DNA from: Ornithinibacillus caprae
Lineage (GTDB): Bacteria > Bacillota > Bacilli > Bacillales > Amphibacillaceae
DNA: 64,000 bases
Direction: 5' to 3'
Assembly: GCF_009728145.1 (NCBI RefSeq)
Contig: NZ_WOCA01000008.1
Location: 79,533 to 143,532, forward strand
Both the position numbers and the translations under genes were made by a program. How positions within the stretch are numbered: the stretch's first letter is position 1; each line of letters begins with the position of its first letter. Below, one piece after another: positions 1-8,075 of the stretch. The notes under the pieces are model-generated. The model ran no database searches, was not told the origin of the DNA, and saw only the letters and a list, made by a program, of their open reading frames with translations.

Positions 1-1
1 T

Positions 2-1033
2 TTATTTGTTCAACATCCAGATATACAAATAGTGGCATTATATGCTCCAGAACATGGAATCCGTGGAGATGTACGAGAAGGAGATCAGGTTGATTCGACA
101 ATAGACCCGATAACAAATTTACCTGTATACAGTTTATACGGGACTTCGAAAAAACCAACGGAAGAAATGCTTCATCATGTAGATGTAATGGTATTTGACC
201 TTCAGGATATCGGCTCAAGATATTATACATTTATTTATACGATGGCTTATGTAATGGAAGCTTGTGGGGAATACGGGAAGGAATTTGTTGTGTTGGACCG
301 CCCCAATCCAATCTCCGGTATGAAAATGGAAGGAAATTTGGTAGAGGATGATGCTCGATCCTTTGTAGGGTTATATCCAATTCCGAACCGCCATGGAATG
401 ACAGTTGGGGAAATTGCCCAGTTTTATCAAGGAGAAATTGGCATTACTTGTGATTTGGTTATTGTTCCGATGTCTGGGTGGAATCGAAACCAATACTTTA
501 ATGATACAGATCTATTTTGGGTTTCCCCATCACCAAATACAACAAATATTGATATGTGTACGCTGTATCCAGGTACATGTTTAATAGAGGGAACGAATCT
601 ATCAGAAGGTAGAGGGACGACGCGCCCTTTTGAATATGTTGGCGCACCGTTTGTGGATGGGTATCGGTTGGCACAACGATTTAATGCCCTAAACATGCCA
701 GGAGTATTAGCAAGACCAACTTCGTTTATTCCCACTTATCAAAAGTATGAAGGCAAGATTTGTGGTGGGATTCAATTACATGTTGTAGATCGAAATAAAT
801 TAAATTCCTTTGAAGTGGGAGTTTTGCTAATTGAATTGATCGCTAATATGTATCCAAATGATTTTAGTTTTTTGAAGCATGAGAATGGAAAGTATTTTTT
901 TGATTTATTAGCGGGTACGAAAAAATTACGAGATAGTATTATAAATGGTAAATCCAACGATTTTTTATCGAGATGTGATGAGGAATTAGAAAGGTTTAAA
1001 AACCAAAGGAAACCATATCTTTTATATAATTAG
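2..1033 (+). CDS. namZ: exo-beta-N-acetylmuramidase NamZ (DUF1343), 5' truncated by window edge
   Basis: NamZ (B. subtilis YbbC, glycoside hydrolase family 171) releases terminal MurNAc from the non-reducing end of peptidoglycan fragments outside the cell. The reading frame is open from base 2 with no stop upstream, so the GTG at 32 is an internal valine and the true start with its export signal lies left of the window. Family blocks are clear: ALYAPEHGIRGD near the visible start, VMVFDLQDIGSRYYTF, LDRPNPISG, and NLSEGRGTTRPFEYVGAPF. The gene ends 11 bases before murQ, which takes over the intracellular side of MurNAc use. Family assignment is firm; the catalytic residue was not located. Confidence 0.9.
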   Translation, partial: LFVQHPDIQIVALYAPEHGIRGDVREGDQVDSTIDPITNLPVYSLYGTSKKPTEEMLHHVDVMVFDLQDIGSRYYTFIYTMAYVMEACGEYGKEFVVLDRPNPISGMKMEGNLVEDDARSFVGLYPIPNRHGMTVGEIAQFYQGEIGITCDLVIVPMSGWNRNQYFNDTDLFWVSPSPNTTNIDMCTLYPGTCLIEGTNLSEGRGTTRPFEYVGAPFVDGYRLAQRFNALNMPGVLARPTSFIPTYQKYEGKICGGIQLHVVDRNKLNSFEVGVLLIELIANMYPNDFSFLKHENGKYFFDLLAGTKKLRDSIINGKSNDFLSRCDEELERFKNQRKPYLLYN

Positions 1034-1044
1034 GATGGGATGAG

Positions 1045-1977
1045 ATGAACAAATTATCAACATTGACAACGGAAATGCGAAATGAGAATTCTACAAATAT
1101 CGATAATATGTCCACTAATGAAATATTGACTGTAATTAATAATGAAGATATGAAAGTAGCTGTCGAGATTCAAAAGGTTATTCCTCAAATTGAAAAAACG
1201 GTTGAAACAGTTTATGCAGCATTAAAGTCTGGTGGTCGATTATTTTATGTTGGAGCTGGAACAAGTGGGAGATTGGGAATTCTTGATGCGGTTGAATGTC
1301 CCCCCACATTTAGTACACCACCTAATCTTGTTCAAGCTGTAATGGCCGGTGGAACGAAAGCAATTGAAAGAGCAGTTGAAGGTGCAGAGGATAGTGAAGA
1401 ACTTGGCGCAAAGGATTTACAAGAAAGAAATGTAACAGAATTAGACGTTGTAGTTGGAATTGCTGCAAGTGGGAGAACTCCCTACGTGGTTGGAGCATTA
1501 AAATATGCAAATAAAACAGGAGCTCACACGGTAAGTCTATCTAGTAATCAACATTCGGTTATTAGTGAATTTGCAGACATTAATATTGAAGTTTTAACGG
1601 GACCTGAGGTGCTAACTGGTTCAACTAGAATGAAGGCTGCCACCGCACATAAACTAATTTTGAATATGATTACGACAACTTCGATGATTAAAATTGGAAA
1701 GGTGTATGAAAATTTAATGGTGGATGTAAAAGTTAGCAATCAAAAGTTGATGGAGCGTGCAATTAATATCGTATCAACAATTACAAAGGTATCTTATAGT
1801 GAAGCAAAAGGAACGTTAGAAAAAACGAATTTTGAAGTTAAACCAGCAATCGTCATGATTAAAACAAAAGTAACACTAGACGAAGCTAAGTCTTCTATCG
1901 ATAAAGCAGATGGATTTGTAAGAAAGGCTATCGAAATAGCTTTACAGGGAGGTAATGAAGATTATGGTCACATATAG
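1045..1977 (+). CDS. murQ: N-acetylmuramic acid 6-phosphate etherase MurQ
   Basis: MurQ cleaves the lactyl ether of MurNAc-6-phosphate to give GlcNAc-6-phosphate and D-lactate in the cytoplasm. The 310-residue product has the usual length and the SIS sugar-isomerase fold: GGRLFYVGAGTSGRLGILDA followed by ECPPTF around residues 65-95, and GPEVLTGSTRMKAATAHK near residue 190. The start has a GGATGGGATGAG Shine-Dalgarno region. Its product feeds nagA/nagB, which sit at 62-64 kb. The 3' end overlaps the next gene by 14 bases, indicating one transcript. Confidence 0.96.
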   Translation: MNKLSTLTTEMRNENSTNIDNMSTNEILTVINNEDMKVAVEIQKVIPQIEKTVETVYAALKSGGRLFYVGAGTSGRLGILDAVECPPTFSTPPNLVQAVMAGGTKAIERAVEGAEDSEELGAKDLQERNVTELDVVVGIAASGRTPYVVGALKYANKTGAHTVSLSSNQHSVISEFADINIEVLTGPEVLTGSTRMKAATAHKLILNMITTTSMIKIGKVYENLMVDVKVSNQKLMERAINIVSTITKVSYSEAKGTLEKTNFEVKPAIVMIKTKVTLDEAKSSIDKADGFVRKAIEIALQGGNEDYGHI

Positions 1978-2911
1978 ATATTATCAGCCAGGAGATGAAA
2001 AGGAGATTGTTTCACTATGGAATACATGCTTGTCTCCTGATCCAATTACACCTAAGCGATTTCGAAACCTGGTTCTACTCGATGCGAATTTTGATCCAGA
2101 AGGAGTAAGATTAGCATATGACGGTGAAAAGCTGATAGGTTGTGTGTATGCGGTACGTAGACTATTACCAATGTATGGGGATGACTTAGAAATAGAAAAT
2201 GGTTGGATTCCATTCTTCTTTGTTAATGAAGCATACAGAAAATTAGGTGTTGGTGCTCAATTAATAAATGAAGCAATTGAATTTTTAAAGAATCATGGCA
2301 GAAAAAAGGTGTTCTTTGCTTCCTATGCACCGAACTATATTTTACCTGGTATTGATGAAGATAACTATTCAGAGGGCTATCGATTTTTATTAGATCAAGG
2401 CTTTAAAAAACTATATTCTCCTGTTGCAATGGATCGTAGTTTAGTGGATTTCAAGCGTTCACAGGATATAATTAATTTGAAAAAAGAAAGAGAGCAAGAG
2501 GGATATCGTATTGCAATGGCAGAAGATAAAGATTTATTTGAGGTAATTCAGTTTGCTAATACGAAATTTAATCCGGATTGGGGAAGAGCAATACGAGAAG
2601 GAATCTTGCAGGGATTACCATTAGATCGTATCTTAGTAGCTCGTCACGACGAAAAGCTCGTTGGATTTTGTATTTATGGTGGTTATGAAGGGGTACCAGA
2701 ACGTTTTGGACCTTTTGGAGTAGATCCAAAACAACAAGGAAAGGGATTAGGGAAATTAATCCTACATGAATGCTTACACAACATGAAAGCAGAAGGGCTG
2801 CATAGTGCATGGTTCCTTTGGACTGGTGAAAAGAGCTCTGCAGGTTATTTATACAAAAAGACAGGATTTCATATAACAAGAACATTTCATGTAATGAGTA
2901 AGGAAATATAG
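1964..2911 (+). CDS. tandem GNAT-fold acetyltransferase
   Basis: A 315-residue protein made of two GNAT (Gcn5-type N-acetyltransferase) halves. The N-terminal half has NEAYRKLGVGAQLINEAIEF as its acetyl-CoA loop; the C-terminal half has FGPFGVDPKQQGKGLGKLIL, a good Q-x-x-G-x-G loop. I chose ATG 1964 over ATG 1955 because AGGGAGGT at 1946-1953 is 11 bases from 1964 but touches 1955. It overlaps murQ and lies inside the recycling operon, where a second double-GNAT gene follows at 4850. Acetylation of an amino sugar or muropeptide is plausible from context, but the substrate is unknown. Confidence 0.82.
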   Translation: MVTYRYYQPGDEKEIVSLWNTCLSPDPITPKRFRNLVLLDANFDPEGVRLAYDGEKLIGCVYAVRRLLPMYGDDLEIENGWIPFFFVNEAYRKLGVGAQLINEAIEFLKNHGRKKVFFASYAPNYILPGIDEDNYSEGYRFLLDQGFKKLYSPVAMDRSLVDFKRSQDIINLKKEREQEGYRIAMAEDKDLFEVIQFANTKFNPDWGRAIREGILQGLPLDRILVARHDEKLVGFCIYGGYEGVPERFGPFGVDPKQQGKGLGKLILHECLHNMKAEGLHSAWFLWTGEKSSAGYLYKKTGFHITRTFHVMSKEI

Positions 2912-2947
2912 CAAAATGATAAATTACTAGAAAGAGAGCTGATATCA

Positions 2948-3817
2948 ATGTCATTTATGACTGGGGGACTTGTAATGCTAACCGAAATGCTTCCAATATT
3001 ACCTCCATCCGAGAAAAAAATTGCTTCTTATATTATTGAAAATCCACAGGAAGCTATTACACTAACAGCCCAAGAATTAGGTAAGCGAAGCTCAACTAGT
3101 GGGGCGGCAGTCATTCGACTTTGTAAATCCTTAGATTTAAAAGGATTTCAAGATTTAAAGTTTCGGATTGCTGGAGACCTTCAGAAGACAAATGATCAAG
3201 GCTTTCGCGATGTTGAACCGAACGAACCATTACCATCCATTATTGAAAAAATGACTAATAATAGTATCCAAACCATTCGTGAAACGGTGGAATTATTAAA
3301 TACTGAAGAACTACAGAAGGCTGTAGAGGTGCTACAAAAAGCAAATAAAATCCATTTTATTGGTGTCGGTGCTTCCGGCATTATTGCACAGGATGCCCAG
3401 CAAAAATTTCTTCGAATTAATAAAATGTCCTATGCATTTTCTGATATTCATATGGCTGCAACCCTAGTAGCGAATGCAGAAGAGAATGATGTAGTTGTAG
3501 GAATTTCTTTTTCTGGAGAAACATTAGAGGTTGCCAATGTACTTAAATTAGCTAAGCAAAATAATATTACTACAATTAGCTTGACGAAGTATGGAAGTTC
3601 CAATGTAACGGAGCAGGCGGATATTCGATTATATACTTCGGCCACAAAAGAGCCAACTTTTCGAAGCGGTGCGACATCATCGAGAATTGCTCAACTACAG
3701 GTGATTGATATTTTATTTATGTGTGTTGCTTCTATGCAATATGATCAAACGGTTAAACATATTGATACTACAAGAGAGGCAATTGATTTTTTAACGAATA
3801 ATGGGAAAAGAAAATAA
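2948..3817 (+). CDS. murR: MurR-like RpiR-family transcriptional regulator
   Basis: RpiR-family regulator with an N-terminal helix-turn-helix (PSEKKIASYIIENPQEAITLTA, then GAAVIRLCKSLDLKGFQDLK, residues about 18-75) and a C-terminal SIS sugar-phosphate sensor (IHFIGVGASGIIAQDAQQKF, then VVVGISFSGETLEVANVLKL). B. subtilis MurR represses the murQ operon and responds to MurNAc-6-P; the same role is inferred here. ATG 2948 has AAAGAGAG nine bases upstream; ATG 2975, with GGGGG upstream, is an alternative. A terminator follows directly and separates it from the kinase gene. Confidence 0.87.
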   Translation: MSFMTGGLVMLTEMLPILPPSEKKIASYIIENPQEAITLTAQELGKRSSTSGAAVIRLCKSLDLKGFQDLKFRIAGDLQKTNDQGFRDVEPNEPLPSIIEKMTNNSIQTIRETVELLNTEELQKAVEVLQKANKIHFIGVGASGIIAQDAQQKFLRINKMSYAFSDIHMAATLVANAEENDVVVGISFSGETLEVANVLKLAKQNNITTISLTKYGSSNVTEQADIRLYTSATKEPTFRSGATSSRIAQLQVIDILFMCVASMQYDQTVKHIDTTREAIDFLTNNGKRK

Positions 3818-3829
3818 AAATCAGAGCAA

Positions 3830-3857
3830 GAGCTATCATCATGGTGGCTCCTTTTTC
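3830..3857 (+). terminator. intra-operon intrinsic terminator between murR and murK
   Basis: GAGCTATCA (3830-3838) pairs completely, with G-U wobbles, to TGGTGGCTC (3842-3850) across a TCA loop, and CTTTTTCT follows. It should reduce read-through into the kinase gene. An upstream ATG at 3841 lies in the hairpin loop, which argues against its use as a start. Confidence 0.72.
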
Positions 3858-3876
3858 TATAAAGGGGGAAGCATCA

Positions 3877-4836
3877 ATGTATGTGATTGGTATTGATGGT
3901 GGAGGTACGAAAACGATAGGTGCAATTGTGGATGAAAGTGGTCACGTTTATGCTAAGTCCGAGGTTGGTCCGTCAAATCCAAATAGCGTGGACACTTCAC
4001 TAGTAAAGAGCGAACTAGAAAAAATCTGTTATAGCTTGCGTGAGCAACAGCCTGAGGTATTTGCCCAAGTGACAAACGTGTTTGCAGGGATGTCTGGTGG
4101 AGACCATCAAGAAAATCAACAGCTACTAAAATCCATTTTAGAAGGGTGCTTTCCGAAGCATGTGAAAGTGAACATCGATAATGATGCGATAACCGCATTA
4201 TATTCAGGGACATTAGGTAAACCAGGAGTGGTTCAGATTTCTGGAACTGGATCAATTACATTTGGTGTAAATGAACATGGTGAAAGACAACGGGTTGGTG
4301 GATGGGGATATTTGTTTAGTGATTATGGAAGCGGTTATGCAATCGGAAGAGATGGTGTAAGTGAAGCCTTTAAGGCATATGATGGTATAACAGAAGAAAC
4401 GGTGCTCATTCGGTTGTTGGAAATGCATTACCAGGTGACCAGTCTACCAGATATAATTCCGTTTATCTATCAGAGCAAAAATCCCCGTACAGAATTAGCT
4501 TCTATTAGCAAGATAGTTTCAGAGGCAGCAGATCTTGGTGATCAGGTAGCTGCAAAAATCTATCAGAAAAATGGAGAAGATTTAGGGCAATCCATTGTTT
4601 GTTTATCTAAAAAACTATTTCCTCATACATGTAAAGTTCCGGTGGTGTTAACCGGTGGAGTATTTAAGCGACATGACTTGCTAATGGATACGATGCAGGA
4701 AGTTTTAGTAAAGAGTGATATAAGAGGTGAATTCATTATTCCTTTAGTCGAACCGATTGGAGGTGCAGTTATTGCTGCATTAAAGGAAGAAAAAGCAGAA
4801 ATACATAGCAATTTTGTGGACAATTTCAATCAATAA
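3877..4836 (+). CDS. murK: BadF/NagK-type amino-sugar kinase, probable MurNAc/GlcNAc kinase
   Basis: Member of the BadF/BadG ATPase family that includes N-acetylglucosamine kinase and clostridial MurK. The phosphate-1 motif IGIDGGGTKTIGAIVDESG is at the very N terminus, followed by VFAGMSGGD, NIDNDAITALYSG, ISGTGSITFGV, GGWGYLFSDYGSGYAIG and a C-terminal VVLTGGVF. Start ATG 3877 is set by AAAGGGGG eight bases upstream and puts the nucleotide motif at residue 5. Phosphorylation of internalised MurNAc (and GlcNAc) would supply MurQ and NagA. It replaces the PTS route of B. subtilis in this operon. The kinase call is solid; substrate is inferred from neighbours. Confidence 0.8.
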   Translation: MYVIGIDGGGTKTIGAIVDESGHVYAKSEVGPSNPNSVDTSLVKSELEKICYSLREQQPEVFAQVTNVFAGMSGGDHQENQQLLKSILEGCFPKHVKVNIDNDAITALYSGTLGKPGVVQISGTGSITFGVNEHGERQRVGGWGYLFSDYGSGYAIGRDGVSEAFKAYDGITEETVLIRLLEMHYQVTSLPDIIPFIYQSKNPRTELASISKIVSEAADLGDQVAAKIYQKNGEDLGQSIVCLSKKLFPHTCKVPVVLTGGVFKRHDLLMDTMQEVLVKSDIRGEFIIPLVEPIGGAVIAALKEEKAEIHSNFVDNFNQ

Positions 4837-4849
4837 GGGAGGTGTCATC

Positions 4850-5770
4850 ATGAAATTAATTCCTTGGAGTTTAGATAGAATCACGGAGATTGTTAAGCTA
4901 TGGAATAAAGAGCTTCACAATAGTTTTCCTATGAGAGAAGAATTATTGAAGCAAAATAGTTTTTTAGATGAAAATGTTTGTTTAGATGGTTCTCGAATTG
5001 CAGTTGATGAACGTGATCGTATTATCGGATTTGTCGTTGCAAAACGCTGGCAAGAGGAACTGCAAGTAGGAATGCGAAAGGAAGTCGGTTGGATTCAAGT
5101 AATTTTAATTGATCACCGTTACCGAAATCTAGGAATTGGTAAGAAAATGCTTACGCATGTGGAGACCATATTTAAAGACAAAGGTATCGAACGTATTTTA
5201 ATCGGAAGAGATCCTTGGCACTACTTTCCAGGAATTCCTCATGAATTGGAAGATACGAAGCGTTGGTTTGAAAGGCAGGGGTATGAGCAGCAGGGAAAAG
5301 ATTATGATTTAATGTGTAACTATGATTCTAGTTCTATAGCCTCTACCCCAGACTTTGAAGAAGTCGAGTTTAGCCTATTAATTATAGAAGAGAAAGACCA
5401 GTTTTTGGATTTTCTTCATCGTTGTTTTCCTGGCAGGTGGGAATATGAAGCAATTCACTATTTTGAAAAAGGTGGAAATGGCAGGGAGTTCGTATTATTG
5501 AAGAAAGAAGGGGGTATTATCGGCTTTTGTAGAATCAATGATTCTCATTCACCGATCATCGCTCAAAATGTTTATTGGGCACCACTTTTCCGTGATGAGT
5601 TAGGTGGGATTGGACCTTTAGGAATCGACGCTAATGAGAGAAAGAACGGCTATGGTTTAGCAATTGTCGAGGCTGGGGTAGCATTTTTAAGGAAACGTGG
5701 AATTAATCGGGTTGTGATCGATTGGACTGGATTAGTAGATTTTTATAAAAAGCTAGGCTATGACGTCTGA
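4850..5770 (+). CDS. tandem GNAT-fold acetyltransferase
   Basis: A 306-residue double GNAT protein distantly resembling the one at 1964. The first half carries the loop HRYRNLGIGKKMLTHVE and the second LGIDANERKNGYGLAIVEAG. Start ATG 4850 follows a strong AAGGGAGGTG; a longer reading frame from 4814 would run into the kinase gene and lacks a ribosome site. It sits 13 bases after the kinase and 50 before amiE. The repeated presence of double-GNAT genes in this operon suggests a role in modifying a cell-wall sugar or peptide, but nothing in the sequence fixes the acceptor. Confidence 0.8.
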   Translation: MKLIPWSLDRITEIVKLWNKELHNSFPMREELLKQNSFLDENVCLDGSRIAVDERDRIIGFVVAKRWQEELQVGMRKEVGWIQVILIDHRYRNLGIGKKMLTHVETIFKDKGIERILIGRDPWHYFPGIPHELEDTKRWFERQGYEQQGKDYDLMCNYDSSSIASTPDFEEVEFSLLIIEEKDQFLDFLHRCFPGRWEYEAIHYFEKGGNGREFVLLKKEGGIIGFCRINDSHSPIIAQNVYWAPLFRDELGGIGPLGIDANERKNGYGLAIVEAGVAFLRKRGINRVVIDWTGLVDFYKKLGYDV

Positions 5771-5820
5771 AAAAGCTATAACTCTTATAAGAAAGATCTA
5801 TAGATTCGGAGGGATTATTC

Positions 5821-6867
5821 GTGAGAGAAAAAGTACGAGCATTTCTGCAGAAAGAAATCAATTTAGAGCATATTCCTGGAGCGGTGGTGAATGTTTCCCA
5901 TAAGGGAGAGGTGATTTTACAGGAAGCGATCGGAAATCGCGTCGTTTATCCAGAAAAAGCACCAATGCAGTTGGATACAGTGTTTGACCTTGCATCCTTA
6001 ACAAAAGTGATCGCAACTTTACCCGTGATATTAAAGCTAATGGATGAAGGGGAAGTACGGTTGGATGATCGTATCGGCTACTTTTTACCTGACTTTGCGC
6101 AAAACGGAAAAGAAAAAGTGACAATTCGTCACTTACTTACCCATACCTCGGGTTTACCGGCTCATCGAGAGTATTTCCGTGAAGAATTGAATGCAGAACA
6201 GGTATTGGAGAGAATTTATAAACAAGAATTAGGATATGCGACAGGAGGCAAAGTAGTATATAGTGATCTTGGACTAATTACGTTGTATAAAGTGATAGAA
6301 GTAATTACAGGGAAACGATTCGAACAATTGGTTGAAGGTGAAATTTTGTCACCTCTTAAAATGAATGAAACTATGTTTAATCCATCGTTTAAGAGAGAAC
6401 GTTATGCTGCTACGGAATACAATGAAAAACTACAAGACTATAAACACGGAATTGTTCATGATGATAATACAGAATTTATGGGTGGAATAAGTGGGCATGC
6501 GGGGCTGTTTTCAACGGTCCATGATTTGCAAAACTTTGCTACTATGATTGAGAATGAAGGAGTTTTTAACGGAAAGCAAATCTTGTCTGAAGCAGCACTT
6601 CGCTTATCAAGAAAGAATTATACATCTTTTGATAGTGAGTTTAGAGGACTAGGTTGGATTTTAAAAAGTCCAGATTATTCGTCCTGTGGGGATTATTTTT
6701 CTGACGCAGCATATGGCCATACAGGATTTACCGGAACAAGTATGTGGTTTGATCCAGAGGTAGATCTACATGTAATATTATTAACCAATCGTGTACACTT
6801 TGGAAGAAAACCTCCAATATTACGTTTGCGACCGAGATTACATAATATAATACGATCTTATTTTTAG
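5821..6867 (+). CDS. amiE: AmiE-like serine hydrolase (class C beta-lactamase fold)
   Basis: A 348-residue serine hydrolase with the S-x-x-K motif SLTK (in VFDLASLTKVIATLPV), the second motif YSD (VVYSDLGLITLYK) and an HTG box (YGHTGFTGTSMWF). The C-terminal LLTNRVHFGRKPP block resembles B. subtilis AmiE (YbbE), an amidase that removes the peptide from MurNAc-peptides in the same recycling pathway. GTG 5821 follows CGGAGGGATTATTC. No obvious signal peptide begins the protein, unlike what an extracytoplasmic amidase would need, so its location is uncertain. Last intact gene of the operon. Confidence 0.8.
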   Translation: MREKVRAFLQKEINLEHIPGAVVNVSHKGEVILQEAIGNRVVYPEKAPMQLDTVFDLASLTKVIATLPVILKLMDEGEVRLDDRIGYFLPDFAQNGKEKVTIRHLLTHTSGLPAHREYFREELNAEQVLERIYKQELGYATGGKVVYSDLGLITLYKVIEVITGKRFEQLVEGEILSPLKMNETMFNPSFKRERYAATEYNEKLQDYKHGIVHDDNTEFMGGISGHAGLFSTVHDLQNFATMIENEGVFNGKQILSEAALRLSRKNYTSFDSEFRGLGWILKSPDYSSCGDYFSDAAYGHTGFTGTSMWFDPEVDLHVILLTNRVHFGRKPPILRLRPRLHNIIRSYF

Positions 6868-6906
6868 GGTAGAACAGAGGGGGAGGGACATTGTTCAAAG
6901 CAAGAT

Positions 6907-6934
6907 GGGGACAGTGGACCTGACCCTCTGTCCC
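6907..6934. repeat. GGGACAG/GGGTCAG dispersed short element, copy 1
   Basis: GGGGACAGTGGACC followed by TGACCCTCTGTCCC: a small imperfect palindrome that recurs at 7873, 7904, 10791, 10867, 10909 and 14917. It lies between amiE and the permease remnant. Confidence 0.75.
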
Positions 6935-6942
6935 ATATTCGA

Positions 6943-7116
6943 TCGGAATCTTTTAAAACGATACCACTTGGAATGTTAACATTATTTGGTGAATACGATA
7001 CACAATGGAATCTACTATTCGCTGGATTAACTTTATCTTCTTTACCAATGATTATTGCATTCCTTTTTGCATCAAGACAATTTATGGACGGATTAACACA
7101 GGGAGCGGTGAAGTAA
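6943..7116 (+). pseudogene. 3' remnant of a carbohydrate ABC transporter permease (MalG-like)
   Basis: The frame reads FKTIPLGMLTLFGEYDTQWN, then LLFAGLTLSSLPMIIAFLFA and RQFMDGLTQGAVK, then stop. This is the last ~55 residues of a CUT1-family sugar ABC permease, including the terminal membrane segment and the typical G-AVK ending. Nothing upstream belongs to it: a GGGACAG element and amiE abut it, so the rest has been deleted. The stop codon TAA shares its last A with the ATG of the next gene. Its position suggests the recycling operon once had an ABC importer. Confidence 0.75.
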
Positions 7117-7904
7117 TGATGAAACGATGGATTACGTTTGATTTAGACGGAACGCTAATGCAGAACCCATTTGTAGAATGGATTTTTCCAGAGATTGTAT
7201 GTACTATTAATCAACAATTGAACCAAGTGATTGATATACAGGAGCTAATATTGGAAGAACACGAAATAAGAATGAAAGAAAATAGAATAGTTGATGCTTA
7301 TGATTGGGATGATATTGTAAGTAAAGTAATAGAAAAATTAAATATACCAATAAAAGTTGACGTTACGCAGTTGGTCAAAAAGCATGCTGTGATACCTAAA
7401 ATATATCTTTTAGAAAACAATATTTTAACGAGTTTAAACGAATTAAAGAAAACGGGATATTCATTAGCTGCGGTAACAAATGGATATTCCTTCTATCAAG
7501 TACCAGTCATGAAAGAATTGGGCTTAGATATACTATTTGACAAGGTTATTACACCTGACTTATGTGGTTATGCAAAACCAGACGAAAGAATTTTAAATCA
7601 ATTATTAGATGATGGAGAAATTTTTGCCCATATTGGAGACCGAATCGATCATGATATTATTCTAGCAAATAAGCTGGGAATTACTTCCGTATTGATACAT
7701 AGAAATCTACCAAGCAATCTCATAGAAATTCCTTTCGATAAAAGGAATGAAGATGATCAATTATTAAAATTATGTGAGGTTAAATGGAGAGCAGAAAACA
7801 GGTCTACTGCCCCATTTGTAAACGAAGGTATCCCCAATTATGTTATAAGTTCTATTGAAGAATTGATTATTTGGGGTCAGGTCCCATGTCCCAAAGCCGA
7901 TTAG
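7116..7904 (+). CDS. HAD-superfamily phosphatase
   Basis: A 262-residue haloacid dehalogenase-type hydrolase: motif I FDLDGTLM at the N terminus, motif II AAVTNGYSF, motif III lysine in GYAKPDERIL and motif IV HIGDRIDHDI. It resembles YsaA-type proteins; the phosphoester substrate is unknown. The start ATG 7116 overlaps the stop of the permease remnant and follows GGGAG at 7101, so the ribosome site was inherited from the deleted neighbour. The last residues (WGQVPCPKAD) are encoded by a dispersed GGGGTCAGGTCCC element at 7873, so the native C terminus has been replaced. Confidence 0.85.
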   Translation: MMKRWITFDLDGTLMQNPFVEWIFPEIVCTINQQLNQVIDIQELILEEHEIRMKENRIVDAYDWDDIVSKVIEKLNIPIKVDVTQLVKKHAVIPKIYLLENNILTSLNELKKTGYSLAAVTNGYSFYQVPVMKELGLDILFDKVITPDLCGYAKPDERILNQLLDDGEIFAHIGDRIDHDIILANKLGITSVLIHRNLPSNLIEIPFDKRNEDDQLLKLCEVKWRAENRSTAPFVNEGIPNYVISSIEELIIWGQVPCPKAD

Positions 7905-7923
7905 GGGTCAGGTCCCTCGTCCC
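7873..7923. repeat. two GGGGTCAGGTCCC dispersed elements, one inside the HAD gene end
   Basis: Copies at 7873-7892 and 7904-7923, both GGGGTCAGGTCCC followed by a short spacer and GTCCC. The first supplies the final codons of the HAD gene; its stop codon lies between the two copies. Confidence 0.8.
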
Positions 7924-7938
7924 AAAAGTTAGAAAATA

Positions 7939-7969
7939 GCAAAGCCATTTCGTGTGGTTTTGCTTTTTT
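7939..7969 (+). terminator. intrinsic terminator
   Basis: GCAAAGCCA (7939-7947) pairs with TGGTTTTGC (7955-7963) and six T residues follow. Ends the HAD transcript. Confidence 0.8.
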
Positions 7970-8044
7970 ATTGGTTATTTTTGTTTCAAGGTAAAAATAA
8001 TTACTTTTAAACGAAATAATTGTTGCGTTTTAAAGTAACTTAAA

Positions 8045-8060
8045 TTACTATATATAGTAA
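8045..8060. promoter_or_regulatory. 16-bp perfect palindrome touching the ribosome site of the next gene
   Basis: TTACTATATATAGTAA is a perfect palindrome whose last bases run into the AAAGGAGG Shine-Dalgarno of the HTH/AtpD-like gene. TAAAGTAACTTAAATTACT just upstream adds another inverted pair. A likely autoregulatory operator; binding is inferred. Confidence 0.5.
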
Positions 8061-8075
8061 AGGAGGTTTTATTTA

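Noticed and set aside
3841..3876. Upstream start for the sugar kinase
   Set aside because: ATG 3841 lies in the loop of a terminator hairpin and lacks a ribosome site.
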